From Lewinellaceae bacterium (GTDB lineage: Bacteria > Bacteroidota > Bacteroidia > Chitinophagales > Saprospiraceae), in assembly GCA_020636045.1 (NCBI GenBank), contig JACJYP010000026.1, positions 1 to 15,950 on the forward strand: 15,950 nucleotides of DNA. Direction: 5' to 3'. Positions 1 through 6,163 of the stretch are shown here, piece by piece. Made by a program: the position numbers and the translations under genes. The notes below the pieces were generated by a model, which made no database searches, was not told the DNA's origin, and saw nothing but the letters and a program-made list of their open reading frames with translations. Numbering within the stretch: position 1 is the stretch's first letter; the number at the start of each line of letters is the position of its first letter.

Positions 1-78
1 AAGCCGGACGGGACATATGCTATGAGTGTTCCGCTATTTGCAATGTGGATTCAAAAAAACCGGGACTGGTTTGGGTAA
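1..78 (+). CDS. Possible 3' end of a gene entering from the left edge (partial)
   Basis: The first reading frame is open from base 1 and ends at TAA 76-78, giving a 25-residue tail that reads KPDGTYAMSVPLFAMWIQKN and then RDWFG. It has a protein-like mix of residues, and the stop lies before the terminator of the oppositely oriented tRNA, so a convergent gene end is plausible. There is too little sequence to name a family, and 25 open codons can occur by chance. Function unknown; existence itself uncertain. Confidence 0.3.
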   Translation, partial: KPDGTYAMSVPLFAMWIQKNRDWFG

Positions 79-145
79 TACGTAATTCGCAATGCTTTTT
101 TGTTGAAAACAAGAATCAATGTCTGAATAGGCAAAAGAAAACAAA

Positions 146-181
146 AAACCGCAGCCCCCTGACAACAGGAAACTGCGGTTT
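146..181 (-). terminator. Hairpin terminator of tRNA-Arg
   Basis: The arms AAACCGCAG (146-154) and CTGCGGTTT (173-181) are perfectly complementary, and a smaller CCTG/CAGG stem (158-161, 166-169) sits inside the loop. Read on the minus strand, the hairpin starts eight bases after the tRNA 3' end and is followed by a T-rich tract, as expected for an intrinsic terminator. Confidence 0.8.
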
Positions 182-188
182 ATATTAG

Positions 189-260
189 TAGCCCCGACAG
201 GGATCGAACCTGTATCTGAGGTTCCGGAAACCTCCATTCTATCCATTGAACTACGGAGCC
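189..260 (-). tRNA. tRNA-Arg, anticodon CCG (reads CGG)
   Basis: The minus strand folds into a full 72-nt cloverleaf: acceptor GGCTCCG with CGGGGCT, D stem GTTC/GAAT, anticodon stem GAGGT/ACCTC around the loop TTCCGGA, a four-base variable region, and T arm ACAGG-TTCGATC-CCTGT, with discriminator A. Loop positions 34-36 are CCG, so it decodes the arginine codon CGG. CCA is not encoded (the next bases are CTA) and must be added after transcription. The first acceptor pair is a G-U wobble, which is less usual. It has its own strong promoter and a terminator, so it is transcribed independently of the acyltransferase genes upstream. Confidence 0.95.
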
Positions 261-271
261 ATGACCGGCCG

Positions 272-303
272 CAAAGGTAGAAACATTGCCGCTGATTTTC
301 AAA
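272..303 (-). promoter_or_regulatory. Bacteroidota-type promoter of tRNA-Arg
   Basis: On the minus strand there is a -33 TTTG (300-303), a 20-bp spacer and a -7 TACCTTTG (272-279), an exact match to the Bacteroidota housekeeping promoter TTTG-N19/20-TAnnTTTG. The mature tRNA starts 12 bases after the -7 box. The -33 element overlaps the TGA stop (299-301) of the upstream acyltransferase gene, so the coding end and the promoter share bases. Confidence 0.85.
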
Positions 304-1039
304 GGCCCCTGCCAAACCCTTTTTGCAGGCGCAGCAGTTCCGCGTCGATCCAGTTTTTGGCGTCGCGCAGCAGGGCGTCCGCGTCGCTGTTGCGCAAAAC
401 GGGGCCGTACGACACGTACGCGTCCTTGTAACGCGTCTGCAGGCGGCGCCAGAGGTGCGGCAGAAAGGTGTCGTCGCCGACCCAGTAGTCATCGGGCGAG
501 GCAAATTCGAGGGCCGCGGGCACGATGGCAATATCCTGTTGGGCGGCGAGTTTGAAGGCGCCGGGCTTGAAATCCAGTGTGGTCGGCCCGGCGTGGGTGG
601 TACCTTCCACGAACAGGATGATCGGGTATCCTTCTTTTACCTTGTCGGCGATGCCCTGCAGGGTCGTTTTCCGGCTTTGCTGGCTTTCGCGCCGCAGGAA
701 CAGCACGCCCGCCACGCGCGCGCCCCAGCCGATCACGGGCCAGTTGGCCACTTCCGCTTTCGCCACGCCGTAGCCGTTGATGTTGTGTGCCATCAGCGGC
801 GGGTCGAGGTAGGAGCGGTGGTTGCAGGCCACGATGCAGGGGAATTCGGGCGGCGTGCCCAGGATGTGCACGCGCACGCCCAGGTGGGGCAGCAGGGTGC
901 GCGCCCAACTTTGCCGGATGCGGATCGACCGGCGCGCGTCGGTGCCGAGCACGAGGTTGCTGACGACGATCTGCGCGCTTTTGTACAGGGTGTACAGGGC
1001 GAAATAAAACAGTCGGTACAGGGCGCGTAAGTTGTTCAT
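299..1039 (-). CDS. 1-acyl-sn-glycerol-3-phosphate acyltransferase, downstream paralog
   Basis: 246-aa PlsC/LPLAT-family enzyme; family members transfer an acyl chain from acyl-ACP or acyl-CoA to lysophosphatidic acid to make phosphatidic acid at the inner membrane. Visible motifs: catalytic NHRSYLD (H74-x4-D79), FVEGTT (E145-G-T, substrate phosphate binding) and VPAAL (P174, motif IV). A hydrophobic N-terminal segment (about 9-32) fits membrane association. The start is set by the ATGA overlap with the gene upstream (its TGA is 1036-1038, this ATG is 1037-1039), which implies translational coupling. About half of its residues match that neighbour by eye, without gaps through the core. The family is clear; acyl donor and true acceptor are not, and a lyso-ornithine/aminolipid or other lysophospholipid acceptor is possible. 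Confidence 0.9.
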   Translation of the reverse strand: MNNLRALYRLFYFALYTLYKSAQIVVSNLVLGTDARRSIRIRQSWARTLLPHLGVRVHILGTPPEFPCIVACNHRSYLDPPLMAHNINGYGVAKAEVANWPVIGWGARVAGVLFLRRESQQSRKTTLQGIADKVKEGYPIILFVEGTTHAGPTTLDFKPGAFKLAAQQDIAIVPAALEFASPDDYWVGDDTFLPHLWRRLQTRYKDAYVSYGPVLRNSDADALLRDAKNWIDAELLRLQKGFGRGL

Positions 1040-1752
1040 GGCTGCAAAAGTTGCGCTTCTATCCAGTTTCTGGCGTCTTCCATCAGTTTTTCTGCTTCCG
1101 CGCTCTGCAGGGCGGGCCCGTAGCGCAGTTCCACGTGCAGTTCTTTTTCGCGAAACCGGCGCCCGGCGTGGCTCAGAAAGCCTTCGTCGCCCACCCAGAA
1201 ATCGCGCGCATCGGCGAAACACAGGGCGACCGGCACCACCGGCGTCCCCGTCCGCGCGGCTACCTGGAACACGCCTTTTTTGAACGGCAGGGTACCCGCA
1301 AGCCCGGAAGTGGTGCCCTCCGGGTAAATGATGACCGGAAAGCCGTCTTTGATCTTTTCCTCCATCTGGCGCAGCGTCTGCATGCGGCTGCCCTGCTGCT
1401 CGCGCTGCAGGTACAGGATGCCTGCGAGTTGCGCGCCCTTGCCGATCACCGGCCATTTGGAGAGTTCGGCCTTGGCCACGGGGAAACCGTCGATGCGGCG
1501 CAGGAGCAGGATGGGATCGAGGTAGGAGCGGTGGTTGCTGACGATGATGCAGGGAAAATCGGGCGGCGTGCCGGTCTCGGCGATGCGCACGCCCACGCCG
1601 TGCAGGAGCGTGCGCGCCCAGCGCCTGCGCACGCGCATGGCGCCACGCAGGTCGATGTTCAGCAGGGCTTTCTTCAGGCGGATCTCCGTAACGATGTAGG
1701 TTGTATAACACAGGAAGAAGATCAGGCGCCAGGCAAGTCTGAGACTTTTCAC
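1036..1752 (-). CDS. 1-acyl-sn-glycerol-3-phosphate acyltransferase, upstream paralog
   Basis: PlsC/LPLAT-family acyltransferase, 238 aa from a GTG start. Motifs: NHRSYLD (H74, D79), YPEGTT (E145), VPVAL. I prefer GTG 1752 to the ATG at 1773. From GTG, the N-terminus (VKSLRLAWRLIFF) aligns residue for residue with that of the downstream paralog (MNNLRALYRLFYF) and the catalytic H74/D79 fall at identical positions; also, a perfect -7 box TATTTTTG (1759-1766) lies inside the first codons of the longer version, so ATG 1773 would be upstream of the transcript. First gene of a two-gene operon of paralogs, probably a duplication followed by specialisation. The preceding gene ytxJ is separated by a terminator. 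Confidence 0.88.
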   Translation of the reverse strand: MKSLRLAWRLIFFLCYTTYIVTEIRLKKALLNIDLRGAMRVRRRWARTLLHGVGVRIAETGTPPDFPCIIVSNHRSYLDPILLLRRIDGFPVAKAELSKWPVIGKGAQLAGILYLQREQQGSRMQTLRQMEEKIKDGFPVIIYPEGTTSGLAGTLPFKKGVFQVAARTGTPVVPVALCFADARDFWVGDEGFLSHAGRRFREKELHVELRYGPALQSAEAEKLMEDARNWIEAQLLQP

Positions 1753-1758
1753 GATCGG

Positions 1759-1766
1759 CAAAAATA
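1759..1766 (-). promoter_or_regulatory. -7 box of the acyltransferase operon
   Basis: TATTTTTG on the minus strand matches TAnnTTTG exactly and ends six bases before the GTG start at 1752, predicting a leaderless or nearly leaderless mRNA. No convincing -33 element is visible. Confidence 0.55.
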
Positions 1767-1794
1767 ATCGCATGGCGGAAATACGCGATGCAAT

Positions 1795-1824
1795 AAAAAA
1801 AGGCGCGGCAGGGAGCCACGCCTT
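1795..1824 (-). terminator. Intrinsic terminator downstream of ytxJ
   Basis: On the minus strand AAGGCGTGGC (1815-1824) pairs with GCCGCGCCTT (1800-1809) with one central mismatch, followed at once by a run of seven T. A weaker GGAAGG/CCTTCC hairpin (1856-1873) sits right behind the ytxJ stop. Together they separate the ytxJ transcript from the acyltransferase operon. Confidence 0.8.
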
Positions 1825-1879
1825 CTAAATCGGGTTGGGATGATTATTTAAGAACGGAAGGTGCGATCCTTCCTGCCAC

Positions 1880-2236
1880 TTATTTGCTCGTTTCCAGATC
1901 CATCGCCTCTTTCAGTTCGTCGGCGCTGATGGACAGATGCGAAGCATCGTACACGCATTCACCTCGGATGATCAGGAGTACTTGCGGCGACTCGTGGTAG
2001 ACCTGAAACTGATCGGCGATATGATTCGATACGCTGCGGTATTTGATCAGGTCCAGAAAATGGGCTTCCACTTCGTCTTCGCCAAAAGGCCAGTCTTCGT
2101 CCAGTCTGTACTTTGCAACGGAACTGATGTTGCAACGCGTGCTGTGTTTGAAGATCAGGCAGGGTATTTTTTGGGAGCGTTCTTTGATGAGATCTACTTC
2201 CGCTTCCGTAGTAAGCGGCAACCAGTTAAGTTTCAT
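1880..2236 (-). CDS. ytxJ: Bacillithiol-system redox-active protein YtxJ (BrxC-like, DUF2847)
   Basis: 118-aa thioredoxin-fold protein of the YtxJ/BrxC (monothiol bacilliredoxin) family. The redox site is TRC35-N-I-S38, a C-x-x-S arrangement like the TCPIS of Bacillus BrxC: one reactive cysteine and a serine in place of the resolving one. The proximal KIPCLIFKHST strand-turn and the YHESPQVLLI segment (cis-Pro region, about 81-90) are typical. Family role: removing bacillithiol or other low-molecular-weight thiols from oxidised cytosolic proteins. C26 is an extra cysteine. It follows a 33-aa lipoprotein gene by 24 bp and probably shares its transcript; terminator hairpins follow. The presence of bacillithiol in this organism is inferred only from this gene. 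Confidence 0.88.
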   Translation of the reverse strand: MKLNWLPLTTEAEVDLIKERSQKIPCLIFKHSTRCNISSVAKYRLDEDWPFGEDEVEAHFLDLIKYRSVSNHIADQFQVYHESPQVLLIIRGECVYDASHLSISADELKEAMDLETSK

Positions 2237-2260
2237 TGTCGGAGAAAGCGCAGTGTAGGA

Positions 2261-2362
2261 TTACAGGTCCGTACCCGGGCAGCCGTAGCCACGGTGGCAG
2301 GCTTCGAGGAGGAACAGGGCGGCCATAAACGCGAAAGCAAGAATTTTCTTCCAATTTTTCAT
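2261..2362 (-). CDS. Small cysteine-anchored lipoprotein, 33 aa
   Basis: A 34-codon frame from ATG 2362 to TAA 2261 encodes a positively charged start (MKNWKK), a hydrophobic stretch (I7-L19) and the lipobox-like LEAC22, followed by an 11-residue mature tail HRGYGCPGTDL. Short lipoproteins with a Gly/Tyr/Cys-Pro tail are familiar in Bacteroidota and are often missed by gene callers because of size. The glutamate at the -2 position of the lipobox is atypical. It lies 24 bp upstream of ytxJ in the same orientation with a promoter-like box ahead. Function unknown. If processed by signal peptidase II, only about 12 residues with one free cysteine (C28) would remain on the membrane. Confidence 0.72.
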   Translation of the reverse strand: MKNWKKILAFAFMAALFLLEACHRGYGCPGTDL

Positions 2363-2422
2363 TGTGCAATAAATTGATTTTTGATGATGACTTGGGTAGT
2401 CTGAATGTTGCTAAAAAACGGA

Positions 2423-2436
2423 AAGCCGTACGGCTT
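2423..2436. repeat. 14-bp perfect palindrome in the lipoprotein leader
   Basis: AAGCCGTACGGCTT is fully self-complementary. Read on the minus strand it is followed by TTCCGTTTTTT, so it could be a weak terminator or attenuator-like hairpin, or a binding site for a dimeric regulator. It lies between the putative promoter at 2475-2482 and the lipoprotein start. Confidence 0.45.
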
Positions 2437-2474
2437 ATTGTTGCAAACCCTGTGCCACCCGAAAAAATTTACGA

Positions 2475-2482
2475 CAAAAGTA
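2475..2482 (-). promoter_or_regulatory. Candidate -7 box for the lipoprotein-ytxJ unit
   Basis: TACTTTTG on the minus strand matches TAnnTTTG and lies 112 bases upstream of the lipoprotein ATG. The -33 region is not clear. The resulting leader would contain the 14-bp palindrome at 2423-2436. Confidence 0.4.
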
Positions 2483-2508
2483 CACTTTTGACGGTATCGC
2501 TTCGATTA

Positions 2509-2552
2509 AATATTCTGAAAGTTGCATATTCTTAACATTGTTTCAGAATATT
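2509..2552 (-). terminator. Long AT-rich hairpin at the end of the GH13-like gene
   Basis: AATATTCTGAAA (2509-2520) and TTTCAGAATATT (2541-2552) are perfect 12-nt inverted repeats separated by 20 nt. One arm overlaps the TAA stop (2551-2553) of the GH13-like gene. The position fits a transcript end or mRNA-stabilising hairpin, but there is no long T tract. Confidence 0.45.
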
Positions 2553-4536
2553 ATTCCATACTAAAAGCATCGCTCAAAAAACCGAGCACCCTGCCCTCCC
2601 CCGGCAACAAGTCCAGCCTGATCGAATCGGCGCCGGCAATGCGTCTGTCCGCTTCGCGGTGCGTGGAAAACATAGCCTGCCAGTTGCCTTTTTGCGTCAG
2701 TACAATGTTGCTTTGACTGTTTTTGGTGTCCAGGTTGGCGATGAAAATGTATTTCGGTTCGCCGGCCTGCGTCCAGGCGATCACTTTGTCATAACCTTCC
2801 GGGTCGGGCGGCAGCAGCCATTTTACTCCCTCGTGTTCGATTTCCGGCCAAATGTCGCAAGCCAGCATTTTTTGACGCACCAGGTGTTCGTACAAACTCC
2901 TGTTCCTGCCCCATTGATACGGACCGCTGGTGCCTTTGTCACCGTGCGGCATCTGAAAAACATACAATTTGGTGTAGTGTTCATTGGGCGCCGGTATCGG
3001 ATGCGGGTCGCGGCACTCGAATCCGAGCCCCATGTAGGAGGGCATGTCGTGCAGGAACAGCGCGATAAAATAGCGGATCTCGTTGCCGTCGAGGTAAAAG
3101 CGGTCGAAACGGGGATCGTCCTTATCGGCCGTCATCAGCGTAAAATTGGGTGCGAAACTGCGCGTATCCAGCCAGTGCCGGTACTGCGCAAATTCGCGCG
3201 CAAATTTATCCGTGCCCACCGGCTCCGATTGCAGGTCGCCGAGCGTGGAATCGGCAAAAGACGCTTCGAGGTGATCGCATTCGTCGCCGTAGGCCATTTC
3301 GCTGGGAGGCGCGAGAAAACTTTCGGCAAAATAGCCGAAATAGGGCTTTTCGTGCAGGACGTTCTTTTTCACGGCGCCCAGCAGGTCGTAGTAGTCGTCG
3401 CGCTCGGCCGGCACGCCCTCCGGGCGCATCTGCACGTGCGACATATCGCCGCGCATGAAGTCGAAGCCGAATTCGGCCTGCACCCGGCGGTAGCGCTCCG
3501 ACACATAGGCCCAGGTATCGTAGTGCGGCCTGGAAAAATCCAGTTCCCAGTTGCGGTTACGGTCCTTGCTTTCGTACAGTTTGTAGCGCGCCAGTGGGCC
3601 GAATACCCGTGAAAATGTTTCCGGTTTTGTGATGCGGTAATCGCGCCAGACGCGGCCTTCTTCGTCGCGCACCAGCGCTGCAGGGTCCGGATCGACCTCT
3701 ATGCCGCGGTACGGCGGACCCATGGTCGCGGGCACGGTCTCGTAGCCTTCCCGGTACAACATGTCCACGATGACTTTGCGGCGTTTCAGGCGGCCGGCGT
3801 AGTCGTGCGGCTCCCCGAAAAGGATGCGCAGGCGTTCGCGTTCCGGCAGGTCGCTGAAAAACACGTCCGCGTCGTCGGGGATCGGCAGGCCCGCAACAGC
3901 GCTGCCACGCGCCGCCAGATGCCCGAAGATGAGTGCCTGCACGCGGCGGAACACCTCGTCGCTGTGGTCGGTGATTGTCAGGTCGCGGCGCTGCAGCCAC
4001 TCGAAATAGCCGGGGTTAGCGGTGGCCATCTCCGAAAACCGGTCGGTGTGCGGCACCACGTCCATACCCACGCTGCGCCCAAGCAGGTGGAGCAGGTTGA
4101 CCGTCACCCTGAGTTGTTTTTCAACGGTATTGAGTTCCCGGATGGTCGCGGCCAGTTCAGGCGAATAGAATTCCGGGTTGATGTTCCAGCTCGCAGGACC
4201 GTAAAGGCTGGACACCACGCCCGGCTCCCAGATCGGCAGGATATGGATGGCATTTTGCGCCGGCGGCAGCGTCAGGGCGTAGGGAATGATATTGAAAAAA
4301 TGGCCGATCGTGCGAACGTTGATGCCCACGGTATTGGCTCTTTTGAGCCATTCGGTGTCCCGATGCCCGGCCACGGGCGATGCGATCGCCACATTCGGAT
4401 CAAGCGCCCGGTACAGGTCCTGCCCGAAAGCCTGGTCCAGCAAATGCAGGAGATCGTGCAAAGGCGTCGCCAGCGCCTCTTCCGGCATTTTGGATAAAAA
4501 GGGCCTGAAAATTTTGAATTGATCGTATGTTAACAA
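2551..4536 (-). CDS. GH13-like alpha-amylase-superfamily protein
   Basis: 661 codons. Visible are degenerate versions of the four GH13 signatures in order: region I MDVVPHTDR (D159-H163), region II DFMRGDMSHV with the likely nucleophile D364 and R362, region III GYFAESF with the likely acid/base E405, and region IV FTLMTADKDDPR (464-475) where the usual NHD is altered. A C-terminal beta-sandwich-like segment (585-658) follows the barrel; a long insertion lies at 180-340. No signal peptide, so probably cytosolic and acting on an alpha-glucan or other alpha-glycoside. It does not read as GlgB, GlgE or a debranching enzyme to me. Start uncertain: the longest frame uses TTG 4536 with no Shine-Dalgarno; ATG 4488 (M17) is an alternative. 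It stands alone, with no glycogen genes beside it. Confidence 0.72.
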   Translation of the reverse strand: MLTYDQFKIFRPFLSKMPEEALATPLHDLLHLLDQAFGQDLYRALDPNVAIASPVAGHRDTEWLKRANTVGINVRTIGHFFNIIPYALTLPPAQNAIHILPIWEPGVVSSLYGPASWNINPEFYSPELAATIRELNTVEKQLRVTVNLLHLLGRSVGMDVVPHTDRFSEMATANPGYFEWLQRRDLTITDHSDEVFRRVQALIFGHLAARGSAVAGLPIPDDADVFFSDLPERERLRILFGEPHDYAGRLKRRKVIVDMLYREGYETVPATMGPPYRGIEVDPDPAALVRDEEGRVWRDYRITKPETFSRVFGPLARYKLYESKDRNRNWELDFSRPHYDTWAYVSERYRRVQAEFGFDFMRGDMSHVQMRPEGVPAERDDYYDLLGAVKKNVLHEKPYFGYFAESFLAPPSEMAYGDECDHLEASFADSTLGDLQSEPVGTDKFAREFAQYRHWLDTRSFAPNFTLMTADKDDPRFDRFYLDGNEIRYFIALFLHDMPSYMGLGFECRDPHPIPAPNEHYTKLYVFQMPHGDKGTSGPYQWGRNRSLYEHLVRQKMLACDIWPEIEHEGVKWLLPPDPEGYDKVIAWTQAGEPKYIFIANLDTKNSQSNIVLTQKGNWQAMFSTHREADRRIAGADSIRLDLLPGEGRVLGFLSDAFSME

Positions 4537-4896
4537 AAAAAGAAGAACTTTTTTTACAGTAGATAACCGTTTGTTTTATACCAGGCAGCAAACATATTCA
4601 AAAGATTTTTGGAAATGTCGATCGAAATAGATTAAATTAGCCGCGGCAAGATATCTGAAATAATCGCAGCCCGCTTTTAATCCGCCACAGTATATATTAA
4701 TAGGCGCACTGATCTGTATTTTTCAACACGCTGCCGGATAATTTCCGGAATTACATTGTTGATGCTCGTCCTTATGTAAGCGCACGTGGTTTCAGGCCGC
4801 TGTTTCGCGGCCGGCACTTTTCGGGGTATCGGATTTGGCTCCCTGCATTTTCAGTCAGGTGAAATCTTCCAAAAACTTGATAAACAACCCACTACC
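4537..4896. other. AT-rich spacer between divergent genes
   Basis: 360 bp without a supported gene, clearly more AT-rich than its surroundings. It must carry the promoters of the GH13-like gene (minus) and the HNH/AP2 gene (plus), but no exact TAnnTTTG box with a -33 partner is convincing on either strand. The one clear structure is a perfect hairpin GGCCGC-TGTTTC-GCGGCC at 4795-4812, upstream of the chosen AP2 start. Confidence 0.5.
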
Positions 4897-5445
4897 GTGA
4901 TTTACAAAGTGAAGCTCAAAAATTCGGATGACACGGTCATGCTGGATGATCATGTCTACGAAGCGCTCAACAACGACCCTTACCTTTCCAGGGTAGAATT
5001 TCTCAAAAATCTGAGAAAGCATTCCAGCGGCTGCGCCGTATTTCAGAAAACCTGGAAAAAAGCGGACGGCAGTTTCAAAACCGAAACCATTTATCTGCAC
5101 AAACTGATCGCCGAGCGCTTTCTCGCCGAGCAGAAAAAAGGCAACCGAAGGCTGGTCGGCGCCCGAAACGGCGACAAACTCGATTGCCGTTTGGAAAACT
5201 TAACATACCGCTCCAGATCGGTGGCGAGCCGGCAGCGCCGCACCAGCAGCAAGACCGGGTTCACAGGGGTGTACAAGGAACACAACCGTTACAGAGCCGT
5301 GATCTCCATCAACGGCAAATCCGTGCACATCGGCATGTACGACACCCCGGAAGAGGCCGCCGCCGCCTACAATAAAATGTCGAAAGAAGTGTACGGCGAA
5401 GAGGGGAAGATCAACAAGGTAAAAGGCTGGGAACGAGGCGCATAA
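4897..5445 (+). CDS. HNH_3-like / AP2-domain DNA-binding protein, apparently lacking the HNH histidine
   Basis: 182 aa from GTG 4897, chosen because VIYKVKLKNSDD followed by MLDDHVYEAL looks like the usual N-terminus of this Bacteroidota family; an in-frame GTG at 4786 would add 37 residues that look non-coding. The middle (about 65-105) resembles an HNH_3 homing-endonuclease fold: YLHKLIAERF, then GARNGDKLDCRLENL. Where active enzymes have NHxxGxxxDNR, this protein has GARNG: the catalytic His is Ala. The C-terminus (about 118-168, TGFTGVYKEHNRYRAV through AAAAYN) is an AP2/ERF-type DNA-binding domain with the three-strand-plus-helix pattern. Likely a sequence-specific DNA binder of the cytosol; nuclease activity is doubtful. 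Free-standing, convergent with miaE. Confidence 0.78.
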   Translation: MIYKVKLKNSDDTVMLDDHVYEALNNDPYLSRVEFLKNLRKHSSGCAVFQKTWKKADGSFKTETIYLHKLIAERFLAEQKKGNRRLVGARNGDKLDCRLENLTYRSRSVASRQRRTSSKTGFTGVYKEHNRYRAVISINGKSVHIGMYDTPEEAAAAYNKMSKEVYGEEGKINKVKGWERGA

Positions 5446-5469
5446 CTTCAACTCCTCCCCCACCCTTTT

Positions 5470-6069
5470 TCAGTGCATCCGGTCGCCCCGGGGCGACAGT
5501 TCCTGCATGACCCCTGCCTCGAACCTCAAATACTCCTGCCAGCGTTCCCACACTTTTTCTTTGCCGAAATATTGCTCCGCCAGATCGAGGAACAGGCGGT
5601 AGTGCCCTGCTTCCGCCACCATAAATTTGTGGTACCATCCGCGCAGGGATTCGTCGGCGCAATGCAGCGACAAAAGCCTGAACCGCTCGCAACTCCTCGC
5701 TTCTATGAGCGCGCAGGTCAGCAGTTTTTCCAGCAGCGCAGCATCCCGGGAACCGCCTTTTTGCTGAAAACCCAGTAATTTGTTTACGTATTCGTCCTTG
5801 CGCTGCCGCCCGAGCGCCAGGTCGCGCTTTTTGAGTTCCGACAGCACCATCCTGAAATGCCCCCACTCTTCCGTGACGATGGGCGCGAGCGCCTCCACCA
5901 GTTCGGCGCGCTCCGGGTAGGCCTGTATGAGCGAGATGCAGGCGGTTGCGGCCTTTTGTTCGCAGTAGGCATGGTCGGTCAGTATTTCCGCCAGATCTAT
6001 TTCGGCGAGGTCGACCCAGCGCGGGTCGGTGGGCAATTTGAGGCCCAGAGTGGTATTCTGCAATTCCAT
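5470..6069 (-). CDS. miaE: tRNA-(ms2io6A)-hydroxylase MiaE
   Basis: 199-aa ferritin-like diiron monooxygenase. The family uses O2 to hydroxylate the isopentenyl group of 2-methylthio-N6-isopentenyladenosine at tRNA position 37. The full set of iron ligands is present: E37 (CEQKA), E68-x2-H71 (EEWGHF), E123 (IEARS) and E153-x2-H156 (EAGHYRLF), with the characteristic SCERFRLLS segment. Length matches the family. The ATG at 6069 is preceded by an exact -7 box TATTTTTG four bases upstream, implying a leaderless transcript. Divergent from the SpoU-family methyltransferase, another RNA modification enzyme, and convergent with the HNH/AP2 gene (24-bp gap with no obvious terminator). Confidence 0.93.
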   Translation of the reverse strand: MELQNTTLGLKLPTDPRWVDLAEIDLAEILTDHAYCEQKAATACISLIQAYPERAELVEALAPIVTEEWGHFRMVLSELKKRDLALGRQRKDEYVNKLLGFQQKGGSRDAALLEKLLTCALIEARSCERFRLLSLHCADESLRGWYHKFMVAEAGHYRLFLDLAEQYFGKEKVWERWQEYLRFEAGVMQELSPRGDRMH

Positions 6070-6163
6070 GCCGCAAAAATAACAAACCGGCGACGTGCTG
6101 TCGTTGAAAACCACCGCTGCATGAATCTTTATTTGCAAGAAATCAGGCATTTTTGCGGCATGG
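6066..6163. repeat. Mirror-image 15-bp start modules of two divergent genes
   Basis: CCATGCCGCAAAAAT (6066-6080) and ATTTTTGCGGCATGG (6149-6163) are perfect inverted copies 68 bp apart. Each holds the core of a -7 box and the ATG of its gene at the same offset: miaE on the minus strand (box TATTTTTG, 6074-6081) and the SpoU-family gene on the plus strand (box CATTTTTG, 6148-6155). Confidence 0.7.

Noticed and set aside
34..531. 165-codon minus-strand frame crossing the tRNA
   Set aside because: It runs through the tRNA gene and its terminator and is an out-of-frame shadow of the acyltransferase gene.
1040..1819. Upstream in-frame extension of the downstream acyltransferase to 506 aa
   Set aside because: The extra 260 residues are the antisense-like other frame of the paralog upstream; the ATGA overlap at 1036-1039 marks the true start.
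4786..4896. N-terminal extension of the HNH/AP2 protein from GTG 4786
   Set aside because: The added 37 residues cover the GGCCGC hairpin, look unlike a protein domain, and the family-like N-terminus begins at GTG 4897.
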